Positions 5,456 through 10,075 of a stretch of DNA of 10,075 bases are shown piece by piece. Source of the stretch: Beijerinckiaceae bacterium. GTDB lineage: Bacteria > Pseudomonadota > Alphaproteobacteria > Rhizobiales > Beijerinckiaceae. The notes beneath the pieces are model-generated. The model worked only from the letters and a program-made list of their open reading frames with translations, was not told the origin of the DNA and made no database searches. Both the position numbers and the translations under genes were made by a program. The stretch is from the NCBI GenBank assembly GCA_947380915.1, contig CANCSY010000098.1:1-10075 (forward strand). Direction: 5' to 3'. Positions within the stretch are counted from its first letter, which is position 1. Every line of letters begins with the position of its first letter.

Positions 5456-6463
5456 ATGTCGGATGAATTGATCAAGACCGGACGCATCGTCACGGTGTTT
5501 GGCGGCTCAGGCTTCGTCGGCCGTCATGTCGTTCGCGCCCTGGCGAAACAGGGCTGGCGCATCAGGGTCGCCTGCCGCCGTCCCGATCTCGCCATGCATC
5601 TCCAGCCGCTGGGCCGCGTCGGCCAGATTCATGCGGTTCAGGCCAACCTTCGTTATCCCGAGTCCGTCGCCAGCGCCCTGCGCGGAGCCGAGGCCGTGGT
5701 CAATCTGGTGGCGGTGCTGACCGAAAGCGGCGCCCAGAATTTCGGGGCCCTGCATGTGCGCGGCGCCCGCGCGGTGGCGCAGGCTGCGGCCGCCGCCGAT
5801 ATTTCCAATGTGGTGCATGTTTCGGCCATCGGCGCCGACGCCGCGTCCGACTCGCTTTACGCCCGCACCAAGGGCATGGGCGAGGCCGAGATGCTGGCGG
5901 CTTGCCCGGATGCGGTCATCATGCGCCCCTCCCTCATCTTCGGGCCGGAGGATTCCTTCTTCAACCGTTTCGCGGCTCTCGCCCGCATGTCGCCCGCCCT
6001 GCCCCTGTTCGGCGGCGGGGAGACGAAGTTCCAGCCGGTCTATGTGGGCGATGTGGCGGAAGCCATCGCCCGCGCCCTGGCTGGCCGGGCGCAGGCGGGC
6101 GCCGTCTATGAGCTGGGCGGGCCAGAGGTGAAGACCTTCCGCGAGCTGATGCAATATGTCTGCGACGTCACGGGCCGCCGGCGCCTGCTGCTGCCGCTGC
6201 CCTTCGCGGCGGGCAACGCCATGGCCTGGGGTACGGAACTGGCTGATAGCCTGAGCCTTGGCCTCTTCCCCAAGATGCTCCTCACCACCCGCGACCAGAT
6301 GAAACTGCTGGCGGTGGACAATGTGGTGAGCGCGCAGGCCATCGCCGAGCAGCGCACGCTCGAGGGGCTGGGCATCCATCCCGAGGCGATCGAATCCATC
6401 GTCCCGGCCTATCTCACGCGGTTTCGCAAGGCGGGCCAGTTCGAGTCTCAGAAGGCGGCCTGA
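5456..6463 (+). CDS. NDUFA9-family NAD(P)-binding protein (atypical SDR)
   Basis: Encodes 335 residues. An extended/atypical short-chain dehydrogenase of the complex I NDUFA9 (39 kDa subunit) family: Rossmann motif FGGSGFVG at 15-22, HVSAIGADAASDSLYARTK at 121-139 with a Tyr-x-x-x-Lys pair, RPSLIFGPEDSFFNRF at 157-172 and FQPVYVGDVA at 192-201. Mitochondrial NDUFA9 is an accessory complex I subunit that binds NADPH; in bacteria the role is uncertain and may be quinone- or lipid-related. No nuo genes are nearby. I chose ATG 5456 (AGAGG at 5445-5449, 6-nt gap), giving MSDELIKTGRIVTVFGGSGF; ATG 5438 is the alternative and adds 6 residues. Its last 16 bp overlap the end of the convergent CysZ-like gene. 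Soluble or peripheral protein; no signal peptide. Confidence 0.87.
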   Translation: MSDELIKTGRIVTVFGGSGFVGRHVVRALAKQGWRIRVACRRPDLAMHLQPLGRVGQIHAVQANLRYPESVASALRGAEAVVNLVAVLTESGAQNFGALHVRGARAVAQAAAAADISNVVHVSAIGADAASDSLYARTKGMGEAEMLAACPDAVIMRPSLIFGPEDSFFNRFAALARMSPALPLFGGGETKFQPVYVGDVAEAIARALAGRAQAGAVYELGGPEVKTFRELMQYVCDVTGRRRLLLPLPFAAGNAMAWGTELADSLSLGLFPKMLLTTRDQMKLLAVDNVVSAQAIAEQRTLEGLGIHPEAIESIVPAYLTRFRKAGQFESQKAA

Positions 6464-7146
6464 GCCGCCTCGTCCTCGCGGCGGGTCATCGGCAGGGGCG
6501 CGATGCGCTTGTGAATGCGCACCATGAAGGCGGTTGCGAAGAGCGGCGTCAGCAGGTTCACGACTGGAATCGCCACCAGCGCCGCGATGAACAACCCGCA
6601 GATGAAGAGATAGAGGCTGTGGGCGCTGCGCATGGCCCGCACCTCCGCCAGGGGCCGATAGCGCAGGGCCGCAAGCTCGAAATATTCCCGCCCCAGCAGA
6701 TAGGCGTTGGCGCCGAAGAAGGCGATGAGGTTGATCCCCGGCAGCAGCAGCAGGGCCAGCGCCAGCAGATTCACCAGCACGGAGACCGCGGCGAATTTCA
6801 CCGCCAGCCACATGGCCTGCCCACCCGGCAAGGCGCTGCCCGGATGGTCCGGGGCGATGGATCGCTCGACGGTCTCGGCGAGTTCATCGAGATAGAAGCC
6901 CGCGACCAGCGCGGACACCGGCGCCACGAGAAAGATGAGCCCCACCAGCAGCCCCAGCGCCGCCGCGATGGCGATGAGCGTGTCGAGCCAGGGCCAGGGC
7001 GTGGTCATCCAGGAGGTCGCCAGCCTGTCGAGGCCCAGCCAGACCAGCGCCAGCACGGCCAGGGTCAGGGCGAGGCTGCGCACGAGCACCTTGCGGAAGG
7101 GCGGCGTGAAGATCTGGTTGAAGGCGTCGATGGCGTCCGAAAACAT
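6448..7146 (-). CDS. EI24/CysZ-family membrane protein
   Basis: Encodes 232 residues. An integral inner-membrane protein of the EI24 superfamily, which includes the sulfate permease CysZ. Hydrophobic segments lie at about 22-40, 54-84, 115-148 and 176-208, and the family-typical LGREYFELAALR motif is at about 151-162, followed by a charged cytoplasmic tail. CysZ mediates sulfate uptake for cysteine synthesis; alphaproteobacterial members are often annotated the same way but without proof, so I give no gene symbol. The ATG at 7146 has an AGGAG ribosome binding site with an 8-nt gap. It is divergent from the NtaA-type monooxygenase gene across 133 bp and overlaps the convergent NDUFA9-type gene by 16 bp at its 3' end, leaving no room for a dedicated terminator. 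Confidence 0.85.
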   Translation of the reverse strand: MFSDAIDAFNQIFTPPFRKVLVRSLALTLAVLALVWLGLDRLATSWMTTPWPWLDTLIAIAAALGLLVGLIFLVAPVSALVAGFYLDELAETVERSIAPDHPGSALPGGQAMWLAVKFAAVSVLVNLLALALLLLPGINLIAFFGANAYLLGREYFELAALRYRPLAEVRAMRSAHSLYLFICGLFIAALVAIPVVNLLTPLFATAFMVRIHKRIAPLPMTRREDEAAQAAF

Positions 7147-7218
7147 GTTTGGGCTCCTGCCGGAGAAATGGGCTTCGCTGGAGATTTCGCAAGATGCGGG
7201 ACATCAGCCCAAGGCGGG

Positions 7219-7247
7219 TTCACGTAGGCGCGTGATGGCGATACCAT
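7219..7247 (+). promoter_or_regulatory. Candidate promoter of the NtaA-type monooxygenase operon
   Basis: TTCACG (7219-7224) and TACCAT (7242-7247) are 17 bp apart, each matching consensus at 4 of 6 positions. The leader would be about 25 nt, ending with AGGGGAG (7267-7273) 6 nt before the GTG start. A 7-bp inverted repeat with a 50-bp gap (TTGGGCT 7149-7155, AGCCCAA 7206-7212) spans the same divergent region and may be chance. Confidence 0.3.
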
Positions 7248-7279
7248 GGGCGCGCAAACAGAGCACAGGGGAGATTGGT

Positions 7280-8617
7280 GTGACCACGGCTGCACGGCAG
7301 ATGAAATTGGGGCTGTTCATCAGGCCTTGCGGGCATCACATCGCTTCCTGGCGCCATCCGCGCGCCCAGGCTGATGCGGGCGTCAATTTCCAGCATTTCG
7401 TCGATATGGCCCAGCTCGCCGAGCGCGGGCTCTTCGATATGCTCTTTTCGGCTGATTCGCTGACGGTCTGGACGGGCGGCGAGCAGGGCATCGATCTCGT
7501 GCATTATGTGGCCTGGATCGAGCCCTGGACCCTGCTCAGCACGCTCGCGGCCCATACCAAGCGCATCGGCCTCGTGTGCACCGCCAGCACCAGTTTCGAG
7601 CAGCCTTTTTCGGTGGCGCGCAAATTCGCCAGCCTCGACCTCATCAGCGGCGGGCGCGTGGGCTGGAATGTGGTGACCTCCGGCAATGAGACCGAAGCCC
7701 TGAATTTCAGCGACACGCCCCACCTGCCCAAGGTGGAGCGCTACAAGCGCGGGCGCGAATTCGTCGAGGTGGTGCGCGCCTTGTGGGATTCCTGGGATGC
7801 GGACGCCTTCTTGCGCGACAAGGAAAAGGGCGTCTTCTCCGACAGTTCGAAGATGCATGTGCTCAACCATCACGGCGATTATTTCGACGTGAAGGGGCCG
7901 CTCAATGTGGCGCGCTCGCCCCAGGGCCAGCCGGTGATCGTGCAGGCCGGCGCCTCCGACGATGGCCGCCAGCTCGCCGCCGAGACGGCGGAAGTGGTCT
8001 TCACCGCCCATAATGTGGTGGAGACGGCCCGCGTCTTCTATGCGGACGTGAAGCGCCGCATGGTCGAGGCGGGGCGCGATCCCGACAGCCTCAAGATCCT
8101 GCCGGGCCTCTCGATCTATGTGGCGCCCACGCGCGAGGAGGCGCAGGCGAAATTGCAGGAGTTGCAGGACCTGCTGCATCCCGAACTCGCGGTGTCCCTG
8201 CTCTCGCGCCGGATCGGCCATGATCTCTCGGGGCTCCCGCTGGACGAGCCCCTGCCGGAACTGCCGGAAAATGTGGTGATCAGCAGCCGCTCCGACATGA
8301 TTCTGGGCTGGTCGAAGGAGGGCAAGCCGACCCTGCGGGAGCTCGCCATGCGTTTCGCCAGCTCGCGCGGCCATTTCACCCTGGTGGGCACGCCGGAAGA
8401 GGTGGTGGATGTCATGCAGAACTGGTTCGAGACCGGCGCCTGCGACGGGTTCAACGTGCTGCCGCCCTTCTATCTGGGCGGGCTCGAGGACTTCGTGAAC
8501 ATGGTGACGCCGGAGCTGCAGAGGCGGGGCCTCTTCCGCACAGCCTACGAGGGAACCACCCTGCGCGACATTCTGGGGCTGCCGACGCCGGTCAGCCGCT
8601 ACGCTGCGAAAGACTGA
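7280..8617 (+). CDS. NtaA/SnaA/DszA-family FMN-dependent monooxygenase
   Basis: Encodes 445 residues, normal for the family. A luciferase-like (LLM) TIM-barrel monooxygenase that uses FMNH2 from a separate reductase plus O2. Members oxidise nitrilotriacetate, EDTA, dibenzothiophene sulfone, dimethyl sulfide or streptogramin precursors. Diagnostic segments: MKLGLFIRPCGHHIASWRHP at 8-27, FSADS at 56-60, the flavin-binding SGGRVGWNVVTSGNE at 123-137, YKRGREFVEVV at 155-165, QPVIVQAGASDDGR at 217-230, and FTLVGTPEEVVDVM near the C-terminus. I chose GTG 7280 because AGGGGAG lies 6 nt upstream; ATG 7301, giving MKLGLF, is the alternative. No flavin reductase is in the window, so the partner must be encoded elsewhere. 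It is followed 2 bp later by a phosphopantetheinyl transferase gene. Substrate unknown. Confidence 0.9.
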   Translation: MTTAARQMKLGLFIRPCGHHIASWRHPRAQADAGVNFQHFVDMAQLAERGLFDMLFSADSLTVWTGGEQGIDLVHYVAWIEPWTLLSTLAAHTKRIGLVCTASTSFEQPFSVARKFASLDLISGGRVGWNVVTSGNETEALNFSDTPHLPKVERYKRGREFVEVVRALWDSWDADAFLRDKEKGVFSDSSKMHVLNHHGDYFDVKGPLNVARSPQGQPVIVQAGASDDGRQLAAETAEVVFTAHNVVETARVFYADVKRRMVEAGRDPDSLKILPGLSIYVAPTREEAQAKLQELQDLLHPELAVSLLSRRIGHDLSGLPLDEPLPELPENVVISSRSDMILGWSKEGKPTLRELAMRFASSRGHFTLVGTPEEVVDVMQNWFETGACDGFNVLPPFYLGGLEDFVNMVTPELQRRGLFRTAYEGTTLRDILGLPTPVSRYAAKD

Positions 8618-8619
8618 CC

Positions 8620-9345
8620 ATGAGCCTGTCGCTGGGCGGCGAGGTGATCGAGCTGCGCCACGCGCAGGTCGATGGGATCACGCCCGGCTTGCTCGCCCTG
8701 CTGAGCGAGGAGGAGCGGGTGAAAGCCGACCGCTTCATCTTCCCCCATGATCGCGATTGCTTCGTGGCGGCCCATGCTCTTGTGCGCGTCGCCCTGTCGG
8801 ATTATTTCGCCCGCGCGCCGCAGGACTGGAGCTTTGTCACCAACGCCTGGGGCAAGCCGCGCGTGGACGCCAATGACGGCTCCGCACGCTTGTGCTTCAA
8901 CCTCTCCCACACGCGGGGCCATGTGGCTGTGGCGGTGGCGCTGGACCGGGAGGTGGGGGTCGATGTGGAGCGCATCGCGCCCTCGCGCGCCGATGAAGAG
9001 GTGGCCCGCCAGCTCTTCGCCCCCGCCGAATTCGCGGCTTTCCAGGAGGAGCCCGAGGGGGGGCGGGCGGAGGCCTTCTTCGATGTCTGGACCCTGAAGG
9101 AGGCCTATATCAAGGCTGTGGGGCTGGGCGTCGCCTTGCCCCTGAAGGATTTCGCCTTCACCCGCGACCCCCTGCGCATCAGCTTCGCCCCGACGCTGGA
9201 GGATACGCCCTCCCGCTGGCTGTTTCGCCGCTTTCGCCCGGAGCCTGACGTCGCCATGGCGCTGGCGGCGCGGCGCGGGCCGGGGGCGGAGCCTGTGGTG
9301 AATTTGCGTCAGGTGGCGCTGGCCGCGCTCATCGCTGCACGATGA
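8620..9345 (+). CDS. Sfp-type 4'-phosphopantetheinyl transferase
   Basis: Encodes 241 residues, usual for the Sfp/Gsp group. It transfers the phosphopantetheine arm from coenzyme A to a conserved serine on acyl or peptidyl carrier proteins. The motifs are intact: CFNLSHTRG at 92-100, VGVDVER at 112-118 (magnesium-binding Asp115 and Glu117) and WTLKEAYIKAVGLG at 157-170 (Lys160, Glu161, Lys165). An upstream WGKP at 77-80 is also typical. No carrier protein, polyketide or non-ribosomal peptide synthase, or siderophore gene is in the window, so the client is elsewhere. The ATG follows the monooxygenase stop by 2 bp, so it is co-transcribed and probably translationally coupled; its own Shine-Dalgarno (GAAAGA) is weak. 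The 3' end overlaps the convergent L,D-transpeptidase gene by 17 bp. Cytoplasmic. Confidence 0.92.
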   Translation: MSLSLGGEVIELRHAQVDGITPGLLALLSEEERVKADRFIFPHDRDCFVAAHALVRVALSDYFARAPQDWSFVTNAWGKPRVDANDGSARLCFNLSHTRGHVAVAVALDREVGVDVERIAPSRADEEVARQLFAPAEFAAFQEEPEGGRAEAFFDVWTLKEAYIKAVGLGVALPLKDFAFTRDPLRISFAPTLEDTPSRWLFRRFRPEPDVAMALAARRGPGAEPVVNLRQVALAALIAAR

Positions 9346-9892
9346 CCTGCGCGCCCATCTTCACCCGCCCGTAAAGATCCGTCACGTCCCGGTTGGTCAT
9401 GCGGATGCAGCCGGAGGAGACGGCGGCGCCGATGGTTTCGGGCTCGTTGGAGCCGTGGATGCGATAAAGGCTCGAACCCAGATAGAGGGCGCGCGCGCCG
9501 AGCGGGTTTTCGAGTCCCCCCTCCATGTGGCGCGGCAGATCGGGCCGCCGCTTCAGCATGTCCGAGGGCGGCGTCCAGTCCGGCCATTCGCGCTTGTTGG
9601 TGACGGTCTTGGTTCCCGCCCAGGAGAAGCCCTCGCGCCCTACGCCCACGCCATAGCGCACGGCCTCCCCATGCCCGAGCACGAAATAGAGTCGTCGCTC
9701 GCGGGTGGAGACGATGATCGTGCCGGGCTTGTGGTTGCCGGGGTAGCGCACCACCTCGCGCGGCACGGCCTGCTCGCTGAACAGGGTCGAGAAGTCCGAC
9801 AGGACTTTCTGGAAGCGGTTGACCTCCGCGAAGGCGGGGCTGGCGCTCGCCATGGCCAAGGCGGCGCAGAATAGCCCGGTTCGACGTTTCAT
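9329..9892 (-). CDS. Periplasmic L,D-transpeptidase (YkuD family)
   Basis: Encodes 187 residues. A signal peptide (MKRRTGLFCAALAMASASPAFA, cleaved near residue 22) is followed by a compact YkuD domain from about residue 55 to the end: TIIVSTRERRLYFVLG, YGVGVGREGFSWAGT, and the active-site block with His146 in YRIHGSN and the catalytic Cys162 in SSGCIRM. Members make 3-3 peptidoglycan cross-links or attach lipoproteins or outer-membrane barrels to peptidoglycan. The insert ending GGLENPLGARALYLG is the usual lid region. ATG 9892 is preferred over the adjacent ATG 9895 because AGGGAG (9904-9899) is 6 nt from it rather than 3; the two differ by one residue. That AGGG forms one arm of a hairpin. 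Convergent with the transferase gene, overlapping by 17 bp. Confidence 0.92.
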   Translation of the reverse strand: MKRRTGLFCAALAMASASPAFAEVNRFQKVLSDFSTLFSEQAVPREVVRYPGNHKPGTIIVSTRERRLYFVLGHGEAVRYGVGVGREGFSWAGTKTVTNKREWPDWTPPSDMLKRRPDLPRHMEGGLENPLGARALYLGSSLYRIHGSNEPETIGAAVSSGCIRMTNRDVTDLYGRVKMGAQVIVQR

Positions 9893-9898
9893 CATTCA

Positions 9899-9917
9899 CT
9901 CCCTGTTGAGAACAGGG
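9899..9917 (-). promoter_or_regulatory. Leader hairpin covering the ribosome binding site of the L,D-transpeptidase gene
   Basis: On the mRNA (minus) strand CCCTGTT (9917-9911), loop CTC, then AACAGGG (9907-9901) form a perfect 7-bp stem. The 3' arm includes the AGGG of the Shine-Dalgarno AGGGAG. The folded form would hide the ribosome binding site; alternatively the DNA palindrome could be an operator. Confidence 0.5.
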
Positions 9918-9997
9918 CCATGAAGGCTGGCGAAGGGTGTCGAAGTTGGGGCGGCCTGGCCGGTCAGGTGCGATGGTTCGCCTGTGTTGCCAGAAGG

Positions 9998-10075
9998 TTA
10001 CGTTACAGCTGGCGAGACCGCATCCGCAGCGGCCTCCGTCGCCGTCTCGAATTCCAGCTCCGGGAAGGCGATGAT
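9998..10075 (-). CDS. C-terminal end of an unidentified protein
   Basis: Reading inward from the right edge on the minus strand there is an open frame of 25 codons ending in TAA at 10000-9998. The codons have the GC-rich third positions typical of this genome. The tail reads IIAFPELEFETATEAAADAV and then SPAVT, an acidic, Ala/Thr-rich end of the kind often found as a disordered C-terminus. Too little is present to name the protein. It would be transcribed in the same direction as the L,D-transpeptidase gene, about 105 bp downstream; no clear terminator separates them. It could also be a chance open frame. Confidence 0.45.
   Translation of the reverse strand: MIAFPELEFETATEAAADAVSPAVT

Noticed and set aside
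5507..6811. 434-codon minus-strand frame across the NDUFA9-type gene and into the CysZ-like gene.
   Set aside because: It is a shadow of two well-supported genes and has no recognisable domain.
7154..7165. CTCC/GGAG hairpin around the CysZ-like ribosome binding site.
   Set aside because: Only 4 bp; any Shine-Dalgarno can pair with a chance CTCC nearby.
7220..8374. 384-codon minus-strand frame opposite the NtaA-type monooxygenase.
   Set aside because: Antisense to a gene with full family motifs; its composition is that of a GC-driven shadow frame.
9309..9899. 196-codon minus-strand frame overlapping the L,D-transpeptidase.
   Set aside because: A different frame of the same DNA; the transpeptidase frame has the signal peptide and the catalytic His and Cys.

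Overview
The window is GC-rich chromosomal DNA, most probably from an alphaproteobacterium of the order Hyphomicrobiales (Rhizobiales). The clues are the Omp25/Omp31-type beta-barrel porin with its 'ADLPSR...WTGFYVGGNVGAAW' N-terminus, the NDUFA9-type NAD(P)-binding protein, the EI24/CysZ-like membrane protein, the TTGAC-type promoters and the strong GC bias at third codon positions. No replicon, phage, insertion-sequence, CRISPR or toxin-antitoxin signature is visible. The species cannot be named from this sequence.

Layout, left to right. (1) 1-1509: translation genes. fmt (5' end only) and def lie on the minus strand, 3 bp apart, read from a promoter inside the def-truA intergenic region; truA diverges on the plus strand. 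(2) 1510-2763: an AT-rich regulatory region with several dyads, then an outer-membrane beta-barrel gene closed by a strong intrinsic terminator. (3) 2869-4496: a stand-alone FAD-dependent aromatic-ring-hydroxylase-type monooxygenase whose start region carries an 8-bp inverted repeat. (4) 4512-5363: an unrecognised 86-residue ORF, a tRNA-Leu(CAG) gene on the opposite strand, and a 47-residue Arg/Pro-rich ORF with a very good ribosome binding site. (5) 5384-7146: a palindrome-rich leader and an NDUFA9-type gene, which overlaps tail-to-tail with a CysZ/EI24-type membrane protein gene. (6) 7280-9345: a two-gene operon with a 2-bp gap, encoding an NtaA/DszA-type FMN-dependent monooxygenase and an Sfp-type phosphopantetheinyl transferase. 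(7) 9329-9892: a periplasmic YkuD L,D-transpeptidase, overlapping the transferase tail-to-tail and preceded by a perfect 7-bp hairpin that covers its Shine-Dalgarno. The last 78 bases look like the 3' end of another minus-strand gene.

Most of this is ordinary housekeeping and catabolic chromosome. I do not see a new multi-gene defence, mobile or biosynthetic system. The points worth a second look are modest: two small ORFs with strong ribosome binding sites and no recognisable family, several leader or intergenic dyads that may control translation or bind regulators, and the unusual coupling of an NtaA-type monooxygenase to a phosphopantetheinyl transferase.
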